64,000 nucleotides of DNA from NCBI GenBank assembly GCA_011009095.1, contig VTPC01091220.1, forward strand, positions 186,001-250,000, written 5' to 3'. Below, piece after piece: positions 38,461 to 50,860 of this stretch. Source of the stretch: Ignelater luminosus (taxonomy: Eukaryota > Arthropoda > Insecta > Coleoptera > Elateridae). The position numbers and the translations under genes were made by a program. Position 1 is the first letter of the stretch. Every line of letters begins with the position of its first letter. The notes below the pieces were generated by a model. That model was given only the letters and a program-made list of their open reading frames with translations. It did no database searches and had not been told where the DNA came from.

Positions 38461-39710
38461 TATTTCTGCCGGCTTTTTCAATTTCATTCAAATATGAAAC
38501 TGTCAGAATGATTGGGTGACCGTCGTTTCGCAAACTTTATTAAAAAAAAGGAAAAGAAAAAATTCTTTTCTCTTTTTTCTTGCCATTCAGTCTCTCAAAC
38601 TCGGATTTTAAATATAGAGTATGCATGTTAGTTTATTTTTTTTCTTTTTACGTATATTATTTACGGAAAACGGAATAAATTAAAAAACAAACAAAACTAC
38701 GTTCCCTAATTACACATTATACAAACATTAGTTGTACAGTTTTATAAAAAACATTTCACAAAAATTGTTTGGTTTAACTTTGGTTTAATAAGGTTACAAA
38801 TAACACAGACTTGTATGACTAGATAAACGAGTTTTTAATCAATCAATCTTTAAATATCACGAATTATTTATAAAAGTCAATAAATTAAACGAAACAAAAA
38901 AAAAGATAATCTCGATTTAAAGGCTGGTACACATAATATTTTCGATCTAAAGCTGGGAACACACAAAATAAAATTAAATGTGATATTTAAAGTTTGCACT
39001 TTATACAATAATAAATACTTGACATATAAACACTACAAAAACACAATACATATAAATCCTTTTCGTTGTATAGCGTTGGCCTCAACGGTTAAAATAATAT
39101 GTTCATTTTCTCCCTTAAAAAATATATCTATATAGTTTTTCTTTCTTTTTCTGAATATTATTCAGTAATTGTAATATAAACTACTGCATACAAGGTACAA
39201 TACCTACTAATAAAACTAATATGGTCTGCTACGTTATTACTTACTACATTAATATCTCACTTTGTTTTAAAATTCTTAAATAATACGGAATGACTATCTT
39301 TGTAAATGTCTGTACAGGAAGTGGATGCATACGAATTATTTTATTTTCAACCTACGTCTAATAAAAAAAAATGGGTTCGTTGCAATATTAAATTCTATCG
39401 GTTATTATTATTATTAATTATTATTATTTTATATCTTTAAATTGTTTTGTTCCTTAACTTCTTTATTTTTTAAATTTCGTATGAACCTTAAGCGTTATCA
39501 ATAGTGAATATTGCTTATTATTGCCTGACTAACCACCCTAGCATAGTTTTGTATGCGCTACGATATTACTCGTGTCTTCGGGGGAGAAAAAAAATAAATG
39601 AAAAAGCCTCTGAAAAATTCAACTCTAAAAGGTTAGATATAAATAACGTTTAGTAACCGATATCTCTACCTTATAAGTTGAGCATTTGATTAAAAATTGA
39701 TTCTATTTTT
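38461..39710 (-). other. likely scratch 3' untranslated region / downstream flank
   Basis: This AT-rich stretch directly follows the scratch stop codon on the minus strand. It contains several AATAAA-type polyadenylation signals (TTTATT on the plus strand, for example near 39464 and 38632) and a TTA trinucleotide run at 39402-39430. No coding signal was seen. The true 3' end cannot be fixed from sequence alone. Confidence 0.4.
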
Positions 39711-40292
39711 TTAAACACTAGAGCTGCCCAATATTTTCTGCACATTCGCGGCAACTAAATCGCTCGGATCGTCTGCATCGACCTCTTTATTATAATCCCA
39801 ACACGCAGACTCTTGATGCTTATTCAAATACGATTTTAAAGCAAAAGTTTTCTTACATTTTGGACAGCGAAAATTCTTATCAGTCGAATGTGTCTGCATG
39901 TGGGCACGCAAATTCGATCGGTCCGCGAAAGCCTTACCGCAGTGGGCGCACCCATACGGTTTTTCGCCCGTGTGTGAACGCAGATGGCCTTGCAGCAACC
40001 ATGGTCGTGAAAATTGTTTGCCACAAACTCCGCAACTGTGCGCCAGTTTGTGTGTGAGTACGTGCATTGCTAACGCGGGCATGCTCACGTAGGCCTTACC
40101 GCAGGTCATGCATTTTTTGGCCGATTGCGAGTCTAGACTTCTGTGCGTTTGTCGGTGCCTCGAGAGGTTACTCGATGTGGCGTACTGTTTGCCGCAGTCC
40201 ATGCAGATGTAACGGCTTGATTTTGGCGAGTCTTCTTCGGCTTCTAACTTCGAACTGCCGTCTGCATCACCCGGCACCACTTTGAAGAATTT
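39711..40292 (-). CDS. scrt: scratch-family zinc-finger transcription factor, terminal coding exon (five zinc fingers)
   Basis: This exon encodes the DNA-binding C-terminus of a Scratch (Snail superfamily) protein, by family a nuclear repressor of E-box genes in neural precursors. About 193 residues are encoded, ending in TAA at 39711-39713. Zinc fingers, numbered within the exon, have C30/C33/H46/H50, C61/C64/H77/H81, C87/C90/H103/H107, C115/C118/H131/H135 and C143/C146/H159/C164. The last finger is C2HC, as in Snail/Scratch. Diagnostic Scratch strings are [19 protein letters not shown] in finger 1 and its linker, [10 protein letters not shown] in finger 2, [20 protein letters not shown] across fingers 3-4, and [13 protein letters not shown] in finger 5. 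The exon begins after a TTTCTTTTAG acceptor (AG at 40293-40294) in phase 0, reading [12 protein letters not shown]. That matches the phase of the donor at 46152. The GTG codon at 40278-40280 is not a start. The family call is very secure; the exact upstream join is inferred. Confidence 0.95.
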   Translation of the reverse strand, partial: KFFKVVPGDADGSSKLEAEEDSPKSSRYICMDCGKQYATSSNLSRHRQTHRSLDSQSAKKCMTCGKAYVSMPALAMHVLTHKLAHSCGVCGKQFSRPWLLQGHLRSHTGEKPYGCAHCGKAFADRSNLRAHMQTHSTDKNFRCPKCKKTFALKSYLNKHQESACWDYNKEVDADDPSDLVAANVQKILGSSSV

Positions 40293-41329
40293 CTAAAAGA
40301 AATAATTCGGAAATTATTAGAACATTAAATGATGCAAATCTAATATTTACTTATGTCAAGCTCAATGAAAGATAAGAAGTATAGGGAAAAAACTTCTGAT
40401 ACACTTTTGGTACCTATAATCGAACAAAAAAGATTTGAAAAATCTGTAGTTAAATACGTTCTCACCTGATCAACGCTTTCAAAGCCGATCAAAATTGGGA
40501 TCTTTGACTTGTGACCTTTAATTGTGAGACGTTTTCAACTTGAGCTACAAGCAAGTAGAGGTAATCAAAATTTTGTAAGAATCTTAGAAGGCTGATGAGG
40601 AAATGCGCCAAATGTTTAATACCAAAAGGAATTCTATTGAAATTACATAACATTTCTGTTCGACTGTAGATTTTTATTCCAAAAGTGTATCAGAATTAGA
40701 CAGTTATGACATACTTTATAAAAGTCTTTTATGAGAGATATTGATGAGATTTTTACACAAACATGTCCTGATTGATGTTATTAGGATGCAATATTGTATT
40801 CGAAAGATAGGCTATTTCATAGCTAATGTAAACAGAGATGGATCTACATTTCTACGTAATGAGTGAGTGCTTTTTATAGCCATTTGGGGATGTAAGATTC
40901 TAAAAACCAAATGTATGGTAAATAGTTGTAGCAGAAAATAGCTGTTTGAGTACGGGAAATTAATACTAGAAGACCAGCAGGTTTGCCAAAATTCATAAGC
41001 GATAAAATCCTGGGAAAGAAAGGAAATACTGAAGATGGGTCCAATGGGTCTAATTAATTGAATCACAAGAATTAGTTACCTAGGAAGAAAAAGTTGCTTT
41101 TTTATTTATCTAACCCTAGCAATTGCTCTTTGCCTCTAGGCTGTAGATAGAAAGTATACTGTTATTTATTGCTTGTAATAGGTTAAAGTATAGAAAGAAT
41201 TGTTTGATTCCAAATTCTTAAATGTATAAGAACATGAAAGTACCTTTCATGCAGGGCAAAGTAAGGTTAGCCTCTATTCTTTTATAAACCGTACAGTTTG
41301 ATTAATTGATACTTTTGCTAAACTCAAAC

Positions 41330-41475
41330 GATACCCTTAGAAGTAGTCTCTATGAGCAGCTATACACCGTTACCAATACTTTTACTTTAATATTGAAAGC
41401 ACTCGTACTTTAATAAACTTTTTAGCTTTGGAAACAAAAACGAGTCACTTTACGGTAACTCTATACTTTACAGTG
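41330..41475 (-). pseudogene. Tc1/mariner transposase C-terminal relic in the scratch intron
   Basis: The minus strand reads SIELP-SDSFLFPKLKSLLK at about 41467-41405, corresponding to YSPDLAPSDFFLFPKLK with the third catalytic Asp position retained. It is followed by YW-RCIAAHRDYF at about 41380-41340, the WxxCIxxxGDYFEG block. Dashes mark in-frame stops. Degenerate sequence just upstream (to about 41660) may belong to it. Confidence 0.6.
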
Positions 41476-42109
41476 CTATAGTGTGCAGGTTGTAATCGAG
41501 TGCACGCCGTCTGTCCTATTTAGCTGTTGTAGGTATCATCATACACAAATCTACATGTGGCAATCGATGTTTGGAAGCCGAGCCTAGTACTTTGCTAAAA
41601 ACTGGTGCAAAGTTTTACTATTTGTCATGACGCAACGTGCACGATCCATTTCTCTTGCTGACTCATACAAACTTTCCAAGATTTTAAAACTGCGTGCCTA
41701 TCTCCAGGCTTTCAAATTTGATTTCACTTGCTGCTTCTCTTTCAATCTCTGAGAATCGAGCGACAGTATTGAGGTGAATCTTCAGATTTGAAATGAAGTA
41801 CTGGACGCTTGATGTTGCTCATATGTTGCCATTCAAAAACTTTTGGTCTAAGTTTTTTCATACTTTCATAAAATTATCTTTTAGCTAACGCAAAGATTAT
41901 CTACCATTTTGAGGAGCCAATTGGGGCTTTTAATAGTAGCCTTTAACAGTTTTCTCTCTTCTCAAATACTTTAATAAATCTGGTGCAACTGAGTTTTTTG
42001 ATCAAACTTCAGGAACGTGTTACACTGACTCAAACAATGAAAAAAGATGTACCCGAAAATCATAGCGAGGACTATTAAAGTTGAAAGGATTTGTATGGAC
42101 ACAGAGGTT

Positions 42110-42300
42110 ATCCCAATAGGTTATTCAACATCTATGCTACTAACAGTATGGTAGATGCTTAAAATGGTTTCCTTGAGCAGCGACACAACGTTGTATCCCT
42201 TACTGAGGAGCTTTTTCTAGAATATCTGGTGTATTACGAATGACTTGAAAATGTTGATCGACTTGTTCCGATGTTAAAATCGCTGTTAACTTCTTGAGGG
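42110..42300 (-). pseudogene. second DDE transposase C-terminal relic in the scratch intron
   Basis: The minus strand reads LKKLTAILTSEQVDQHFQVI then RNTPDILEKAPQ, a stop, and GIQRCVAAQGNHFKHL. This fits the tail of Tc1/mariner-superfamily transposases (I..A...I.....V.NT..ILE+...RRC.AC....G.HFEHL). Only the tail is present. Confidence 0.55.
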
Positions 42301-45300
42301 GACATTCTTGTTTATCAAAGTATTTTTCATTGTTTGGGTTAATACAACAAATTCTTCAAGTTTGGTCAAGCAATTCGGTTACACTTTGGATTTTGAACTT
42401 TTCTTTGCAAACTAAAGTTTTTGTTTTTGGTTATCGTTATTCTCTGTGCAAGAAGGAAAAGAAGTACATGAACACCATCTGCTGATCTAAAGACCTCGAC
42501 AGAACCTTCTTTATTTAGATAATTAGGGTTTCTTTCTTTTTTTGTGTACACATCACATTATGCCAGTTCGAATTTTCAATACAAACAAAGAGGCACAGTA
42601 TACCCTTATCCCGTGTGAAAACTTATAACAAAAGTCTAAAGGTAATACATCTTGGACAATATAAATACCAACTTTTTGTTAGAAAATAGGAATTTTTCAT
42701 AATAATTATTGAGACTGCAAGCCTTGAGTAAAGAATTGTTTTAAATAAACAAAATTACCATTCTTATACCTTTCCTAATGTCAAAAATGAATCAGCTTTC
42801 TTAAGGTTTTGTGAACTCATCTAGTAACAGCTTGCGATAACAAAGTGTGTTTTAATTTGTTCTGAAACACAACTCTGGATCTTTAGATTACTAGAAAATA
42901 TCAGTTGAAGAATCAATGATCTCAAGACATATCTGGAAAGGAGTTACGAAAATAGAGGATCCCATGGATAGTTTATTTGGTCAATAATAAATTAAGAATT
43001 TTGCATCTAAGGAATTTGTACTTGATTACATTACAGAAGACAAGACCGGATTAAAGCAAATTGATGCCTGTATTATGATGTTCATGTGAAATGTGAAACA
43101 CGTAAAGGCAAATTAGACAATTAGATTTGACGGAGAGTGATCAATTTACATCCAACCTACAAAGAAAATTTTTGCAGATTTCTTTACTACAGTTTTTGTA
43201 CCACAACTTTCTTAGTACAAGTGTCAAGTTCCATCCTTCTAGCTTTTATAATTTGCGGGATATAAATCTTTTTTTCTGCATATTTATAGCAAACAACGTT
43301 TCGATATCTTTTAAAGATCTTCCCCCCACTATTCCCAGACGCGAGAAATTTAAGTCACTTTAGTCATTTGAAAAGACAATGCTTAGGGAACTCCAACCGC
43401 AACATTCTTATGCGTAACCTTCTACTCAGGGCATTAAATGGCATACAATCCTTTAGCTACAGTTTCTTTCGAAACCTAGAAAATGGGTATGGTCAAAATT
43501 TGATTATCGTTTGATGCGCTTATTCTCCGGACCTAAAAGTGACAAAATAAAAAGTAATTTTTTTTGTACTTAAATTCGTAAAATTGATCACCGTGCAACG
43601 CAACAAAAAAATATTTATTGACTTGACATAGACAGAAAATTATTCAAAATATTCCATAGCCCGCCGTCAGAGAGAAGTGTGTGAAGAGGCTATATCGTAT
43701 TAGTTCTACATGAAATTTAAAATAGCAATAGTGTTTTAAAAGTAAGATAAAGTGGAAGAATTGCAATGACTGGCGCTGTCTTCACAATATGTACTATCAC
43801 GGCAAAAATAATTGGGGCATCACACAGGTTTTAAAATTATCCTTTGTAAATCTGCCTTTCAGTTTAAACAAGTATTATGTTCTGCATTTACCTGAACAAA
43901 GAATAAGCGCCAGTTTAACAGTAAAGTCATAAATAACTTCAATAGAGTTAATTCTTATATAGATAAGAGAAAATAGTTTTGCAATTTTCAGTGTTAAAAA
44001 GGAATCTTATAATTCCGAGATAAATGAACTCCCTTTTTCTAGAATATTCGGTTTTTTAAATGTAATAATGAAAACGACCCCCACTTTTGCTACAAAACAC
44101 CAATTAGTAATTATTATTTCTGATATTTTGTTTATTATAATGTAGGATATTTGCTGTTATAAAACAATTTTTCACTAACATTAAAAAAATTCGAAGTGGT
44201 TTATGATTATATAATTCTAAAATACTTTGTATAATTATGCTCTTTGGTTAATGATGTTATTTACTGTCAAAATATTTACAATCTAACAAAAACCATTTTC
44301 AAGCTAAATCGACTAAGTAAATACTTTATTTACAAAATGTTTCGTTTTGTTGCTGATATTTACGAGCTACTACAAGGGATTAAGATAAGTACCTTATTCA
44401 TTGAAGTAACAATCCACTTTAAAGCCTGATGCAAAAGAGAGAAAGTTTGTTACAACCGACGTATCGTCAGACAAGTGTGCCCCGGTTTTTTTTGCCGTAA
44501 TAGTACTTGTATAGTAACAATGATTTCATAATCAGGAATCAGGCTTGTAAGTAATCAAGGCTGAGAGACGATAAGCATTTATTCCATCAAAGAATCGTGT
44601 CACACAACCAAGACACAAAAAGAAAGTTCTCAAAGAAATTCTCAATATTCACCAGTTTCTTTCCTTTAAAAAACTTTCTAAATTCCAAACATCTTTTTTT
44701 GGGAAATAATTCTTAATATTAATGCAGATATGTGTAATGGTGCGTTCTAGTCCCATATTCTAGAGAATGATTTGGGGATTAGTGTTTTGACGTTATTTAT
44801 AATTGATATATTGGAGGGTCGAGTGGGCAGTTCACATCAGCAGCACAGCGACGTATATGATAACTAATCCGCTGAGTCATAGTATGTTGTTCCTTCACGG
44901 AAATTATGAAACTTTAGCTGCATATGAATTAAATCGTGCTGAACCAAATTCCATAGAAAATATTCATAAATTCTTAAATTCTTTTGTTGGGTTTGCTTAA
45001 GATGAGCATTTGGTTGCTCTTGAGTCAGCCTACCAAATCGTTGTTTTGCTGGTAGTTGAAAGACTCTCTCTCTACTCTTTATCTCAGCAATAATGCTTAA
45101 GTATTTGGAATTCTGAGTGAATGGTGGCCTAAAGGTTTATATGGTTTAATGCAAGTTTTTTCTAATTGAATGAGCGTAAGACTGAACTCTTAGTGTCTTA
45201 AAAGCTGACTTTTGTTCGAACAGGGCCGATTTAGATAGTTAGACAGTTTTGGACCTTGGTCTGTTTGAATTTTATCAAGTTTCTTTCATTACCGTAAATC

Positions 45301-46152
45301 CAATGGAATTGTGATAAAATCTTTTATTTCACTAGAAAACTTTAACCTCAAATACGGTTTGGAAAATTTCTAAATCATGGGAATATTCTAGTAAATTATC
45401 TTTTTTTTGTTGGGATATTTCTTATAATAATGTCAAACTCCTGCATTAAATAAAAATGTTTAGGTTTCTAACTCTTGTTAGTAATTCGAATTGTTTTGAA
45501 AGTAGTTTAGTTCTGTGTTTTCACGTACTTACCTAACTATATTGCTGTTTGGTAAAATTTCTAGCTATGGAAAGTAATAAAGCAACAAAAATAATAATAA
45601 TATTTATAAGTATTTGAGTCAACAAACTGTTTATTCCTCTTACAAATACTAAAATATCAAATAGAAATTAAATACTGGCATGGAAAGTTTTTAAAATTTA
45701 AGTAATTACTCTAGAAAGGTTTGTGCACGTTTGTACTTTCTACTTTGTGGATAATCCAAAGCTTCGAAAACATGGAAATGCTAATATCTGAAGATTAATG
45801 CAACTTAAAAGAGGGTTGACAGCAAGTCTAGAAGTATTTTCCATTTCTCCCCTTTTCTCAAGAAAACCCTTTTAATTTAAACTTAAAAACTTACACTTAA
45901 TAATAGGAAATTATACCTACTTGGATAATTATAGAGACCTGTGGCGTGCGGCACTGTCTACTACTCTAATTGCATACTATTTATTCTAATAATAAGTTGA
46001 AATTATATAGTGTGTAATACTAACTTGGTGAATGTTGGAACTTTGTAATAATTTTTCTCATTTAGGTAAATCCCAAGAAAGGGGGTAATTGATTTGCAAA
46101 GCAATCGGCTTATTTCCACATGAAAAATTTAAATCGAGCTTTTAGTACTTAC

Positions 46153-47012
46153 CGTTTTAGATTTTTTATACGGTCCACGCGTTTTTCCTTTCTGTTGGCT
46201 GCCATTGTGATCGATGGTCTTATCATCGTTATTATTATTATTCTTAGTTGTTTTATTGATTTTACTGGCATGTTTGCGCATTCGTCTATCTGGTATGTTT
46301 AAATGTGCAACAGCTGTAGAGGTTATCACCGATTGTTGCCTGATAGGAGGCGGTTTCGTTTTGGTCGGGCTAACGATGACGCTCATAGTTTGTTTTAAGT
46401 TTTCGTTATCGCCGAGCTCCTCGTGAGACGGTGAAATGGAGTTCGTCAATTTAGATGCTGCCGTGGTGGTATCAAGAGGTCGATTATCAGACTCGGGAGA
46501 CAAGGGTAGTATTAAGATATCGTCGCCGTTAGTGGAAAAGCTTTGTATGGAAACAGTGTCCTGTTGCGTGTTATCATCGATGCTTATTTGTAGGGTATGA
46601 TTTTCTGTGTCTGACGAACATTCGGAAATAGGAGGCGTGGGGGCTGGAGGAATTTGTACTACGTATACTATTGGGGCTTGATAGTTAGGTATTGCGACGG
46701 GTACGGGAGAAGACGTGCGATAGCTCGGTATCTGTTGTTCGGGAGAGAGGGGTCGATAAGATCGAGTTGGAGATGACGGTTCTTCTCCATGGGGGATGCT
46801 TTGATGTATCGTGACTATACTTGGCGGTGGTAAAGGCGGAAGGCTCTGGGATAACGACAACAAATCATGAGCGGCCTCAGTTTCCTCAGGACTGCGTATT
46901 CTGAAAATGGGAATTCCTCCATCTTGATGGTTCGAAATGATGTCTTCTGTCCTCGGAGGCGGCGACGTTCTCTCTACGGTACCGTTCGGAACGAATTCTT
47001 GCTGGTGGTAAC
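46153..47012 (-). CDS. scrt: scratch, upstream coding exon (low-complexity N-terminal region)
   Basis: This 860-nt exon lies upstream of the zinc-finger exon on the same strand. It contributes 286 whole codons plus two bases of a split codon. The product is rich in Pro, Ser and Thr, with EAAHDLLSLSQSLPPLPPP near the N-terminal third, an Asn run (NNNNN) and a basic tail (KGKTRGPYKKSKT) just before the zinc fingers. The donor is ACG|GTAAGT (GT at 46151-46152), phase 0, compatible with the acceptor at 40293. The upstream boundary is chosen at GTTTTGCAG|GTTACC (AG at 47013-47014). The open frame continues past it only to a TTG at 47059-47061 with no ATG, so this is not the first coding exon. A SNAG motif, common in Scratch proteins, is absent here. 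Assignment rests on strand, phase and resemblance of the low-complexity blocks to insect Scratch proteins. Confidence 0.85.
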
Positions 47013-48029
47013 CTGCAAAACTAACTGGATTACAATCCCGTCGCTTATCACACTCGCACAAACTCGACGAACAGAAATTTCTCAGAAATGTTATTGGGTT
47101 TTGCTTAGAGTTAACAGAATTATCTCGACAGTAATAAGGTTAAATATATTTTAGGTTTCAGGGAAACTGATAAATTAGTTTATTGCTAACTTATTTGAAG
47201 TGCGTGTTTCGTAATGCCCTTTATGAACGTAATTATCAAAACGACAACTGAAATTCTAACACTTAACTATATTAAACGACTTTGTACTAATTATTGATTT
47301 CTTAATTTGTTTGAGAGAACTTTGGCGTGGAAATAGGATTAAGAAAATTAAATAAATTTAAATTTTTGTAGTGCTGGTTATAATCTGCTAATTATAACAG
47401 TTTCCTTCTGTTTCAAAAAATGGTTATCAAAATTTTAAAGTTCAAATTTAATTGCAGCTTTCGTTTCTATTTCTTTTTGTTGCCTCTTTGAATAAATTCC
47501 TTAGCTATTTATAAAGTGTTATGACAGACAATTAATGCAAATTAAAATATCTTGGTTATTTTTCATCATAATTGTTTCATTTTGGCATTTACATAAAGAC
47601 AAAAATAAGAACTGGATAACATCAAATTATAATAAAAAAACAATTAGAAGTCTCACGTAAGTGGTAATAGAGACACTACTTACCGTGTTCCGTAAAGTAC
47701 TATTCTAAATTAAATTTTGCAATAACCAATTATTTGTGGTCAGAAACACACGTGGAGATTAATAGAAAGTTGCTTAATATTCAACATGATAAAGAGAGTT
47801 GGCGCTTTCAAATCATTCAAGTAGACATTCGATAATGCAAAATAGGTTATGAATGTTCGATTAGGAAATCCATTGCTGAAGTTGTTAACTGTTCTCGGTT
47901 AAAATTGTAACTATTAAATTACACAATATTCTGTATTCATTACAAATAAAAAGTCTGTATCCGTCTATTTAGTATGTTACTTATAATTTTCCTATTAAAT
48001 TAAAAAATCAGCTGAAAATTGATAATTTT
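47013..48029. other. non-coding DNA upstream of the large scratch exon
   Basis: No coding frame is supported. On the minus strand this is intronic or upstream sequence of scratch. A minus-strand GTAAGT donor-like site lies at about 47678-47683, preceded by sequence without an ATG in frame; it could end a 5' untranslated exon, but the evidence is weak. Confidence 0.4.
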
Positions 48030-48125
48030 AACTTCGCGGTGTTATATGACGTAATAAAACCCTAGCGTTTGATTGGTTCTATAATCTGTAATATCGGCCC
48101 TCCAATCAGTTGTGCTGTAACATAA
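48030..48125. promoter_or_regulatory. promoter/enhancer-like patch with CRE-type and two CCAAT-type sites
   Basis: About 1 kb upstream of the large scratch exon lies a compact patch with TGACGTAA (CRE/ATF-like) at about 48048, TTGATTGG (reverse CCAAT) at about 48069, and CCAATCAG at about 48102. Three such sites within 60 bp are more than the surrounding AT-rich sequence offers elsewhere. Function is inferred from motifs only. Confidence 0.25.
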
Positions 48126-49129
48126 ATAATAAAAATTCCTAGATTAGACTGAATTTTTATTTTGGTTCTGAGATTTGCATATGAATTATGTGTAGTTGCT
48201 ACAATCGATGATCGTCGGAATTCCACTAATAGATGAGTCTCAGAAATCTACAATTATTGCACGACACGTCATTTATCGATAATAATAATTTCTGTACAGG
48301 CAGGGATCTAGTATATGTCACATGGGAAAAAATCCAGAAATCTTATAGTTATTTTAGCTCTTTTCGTTTGATGACCAATGGCTTTGAGTAGTTACTATAA
48401 GACTTGATTTTTGTCCCATGATTTATTAACCTGTAGCTTTCTACAAGCGCAACTATGAATAGGAATTAATAAAAAAAAGTTGACAGTTTTATTTGTGTAA
48501 TCTCCTCTTTGTAAACATTAATCAATTTTTACTTAAAAGACGTTTCATCTAATAAAATCAATGCGTTTATTCAAGCATCAAATTTAATCATTTAACAAAA
48601 CACAAAACCTGCTAATTAAACAGAATAATTTAATTTAGTAAATATTACACACTAATAGTTTCGAAGTAATTGTGAGTTTAATTACTCTAGGCAAAACGAC
48701 TAAAATTAACCCTGAATAAATTCTAAATGTTATTTAGAAAGTCTGGGAATTTATCACTGATTTTAATTTGACAAACTTTGTACATAGTTTAACAAATTAA
48801 TATTGCATTAAATTTTGTTTACGTAAGGTTAGTTGCAGTGCGATTCAATTTAACTAAAATATTTATTTAGACTGTTTGAATAGTCTAACAGTAATTAATT
48901 TGAATTTTTTTGTACCTTAACAGATGGGAAGGTCGAACTTTGCCTTCCATTAACCTTCTAAAACTAAAATATGACCACGAGTTGGACTCTTTAACGGGAC
49001 CCACAATCCATCAAACTTTTGCTTCCTAAACGTCAAAAGCAACATTGAGCTGACCCTGGAAGGTGTACGAACAGAAACTAGAAGATGACCACAATGTGAC
49101 TTTGTGCTACCACCTTCTTGGGTAGCTCA
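48126..49129. other. unassigned AT-rich sequence
   Basis: No supported gene. From about 48920 the composition becomes less AT-rich and may already belong to the retrotransposon fossil that follows. Confidence 0.4.
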
Positions 49130-50860
49130 ATAAACCACAAGATTGATGTTTAAACCAGAGGGCTCCAAAAATGACAAAGGCAGTACTTCGCAAACAAAAG
49201 ACCACGTAAAAAAGCTACACTGGTGGAACGATAAACTTGAATGGAAAAGGAAAGAAACTCTGGGAAACTCACAAAATGACAGCAATAAAACTTAAATGCA
49301 AATAACCATCCACACCAAAAATGCTTATTCCACAAGACAGCAAAACTTCCTCTAGGCAGTGCTAGATAAAAAGTTTTCCAATGACAATGAAAGGCTAGGC
49401 TTCCCAGCCACAGAAATATAATAAAATCAGCTCGCGTTCGAGGAAATCCTCAGACTGATATAAATATAAATGGGATACCTCTCTTTGGGTTTTGAAGAAA
49501 GGCAGACTAGGAATGATCTTCAAAGCGACAGAAAAAGACCCACTCGACTTCAAATCACTTTGCCCTATAATGCTCTTTGCTGAACTTGGAAAAGTCTTTG
49601 AGGATATCATCAGAGCAGACATAATAATCAAAATTGGAGCAATAATTTACACCACTCCATACAATTCAGTTTCCGGAAGGAAAAAGAACCGTTCAAGCCA
49701 AAGAAAAAATGTTAAAAACCGAGTCGGAACGTTTGACAACCTACGCAACGCCTAACAAACCAGCCAGTAAGAACCTCGCCAGAGGGAGTCCACAGGGCTT
49801 AGTCCTGGGTTCAATTCTACAAATGTTTGCTGTCGATATCTTCTTAAGTTGAGACATAGAAATCTGTATTTCAATTGCTCATGCAGATGATACAACACTA
49901 GTAGTCGGTGCAAATAATACAAGAGAGCTGGAACGCAAACTAGCGGTTGTACTGAAGAACAAAAGCTTACAGTAGCAGCGCAGAAAACAGTGTGTGGGTC
50001 ATCAATGGGAATCTGAGACGATAAACGGGCTAATGGTAGCAAAAATCGTAACAATAAAGTATTTAGCCATTCGCGTTGATAGCAAACTTTAGTTCAATCA
50101 TCATGTCCGCCAAGTTAGAACGAAGGCTAAGAACATTATACAAAGTTTCAAACAAGTCAGAGCAGTTCATTTTGCCATCATAATTATCACAGTCTGGGGA
50201 ATCTAAATCCGCAAAGCCAGGAGCAAGCGGATCCTTCGAAGTCTGCAAGGCTTTTCCATGCGCAACATAATGGGTATTTGCAGAGGCAACCTAAATCTTT
50301 GCCATCTACCTATCACTCCACCTATTGTTCGAGGAAGAATATCTCCTGGCAAAGATCTTATTCGACGACATCGCAAACTATATTGAACAGAGATCACGAA
50401 AAAGACTAATCTCATACTATAGCAAAGAAAGAAGATAGCACTCCGTGAACTTAGGCTTCCAACCAGTCAGCAAAAATGGGACGACATTAAGAAGGATCTA
50501 ACTACTCATTGGATCCTGCTCAACATCCGCTTTACATGGGAGAAGGTCTTTAACCCATCTTTCACAACCGTCCATATACTTACTAGATTTAGCAACTTGA
50601 GGCGGAATCTTCACAGAATAGGCAAAAAAGGAAATCCTTACTGCCTGCACTTTTAAGTCGAAGACAAGCCCATCCCCGAATTTAAACAATTCAAGCCACC
50701 ACTGCTTATAACATCGAGTCACCAGAGATCCAAGAAATTTCCTATGCAACATTCTGTTTATGGAAGTAAAAAATGAAAGTGATGCAACTGTAAAAGTGCT
50801 AAGATCACGTTGTTAAAAAACTTTAAATCAGACAGAGAATGTGACCAGGCACCAAACGTA
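49130..50860 (+). pseudogene. R1/Jockey-type non-LTR retrotransposon RT fossil
   Basis: A plus-strand frame at 49492-49755 reads KKGRLGMIFKATEKDPLDFK then CPIMLFAELGKVFEDIIRAD, matching KxGxLVLIPKPGKDPxDPxSYRPICLLxxLGKxFExII of R1/Jockey-type RTs. Further on, RGSPQGLVLGSILQMFAVDI (about 49780-49845) is the RGxPQGSVLGPxLW block. AHADDTTLVVGA (about 49878-49913) is the active-site ADD with both Asp intact. TIKYLAIRVDSKL (about 50052-50090) is the thumb block. Stops and shifts occur throughout, so it is inactive, but motif order and spacing are well kept. No endonuclease was recognised upstream. Confidence 0.85.

Larger units (their letters stand above)
40293..46152 (-). other. scrt: scratch intron (5.86 kb) between the two coding exons
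   Basis: The intron is bounded by a GTAAGT donor and a TTTCTTTTAG acceptor on the minus strand, with phase 0 on both sides. It is AT-rich. Apart from two decayed transposase relics (41330-41475 and 42110-42300, annotated separately), I see no conserved open frame. An additional small exon inside cannot be excluded, but the phases do not require one. Confidence 0.75.

Noticed and set aside
39836..40285. Plus-strand and alternate minus-strand frames over the zinc-finger exon
   Set aside because: They are shadows of the scratch coding frame.
47059..47061. TTG at the left end of the scratch open frame as a start codon
   Set aside because: Animal genes of this kind start with ATG; a good acceptor at 47013-47014 lies inside the frame, so the upstream part is intron.
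46120..47154. Plus-strand frames over the large scratch exon
   Set aside because: They are antisense shadows of the scratch exon.
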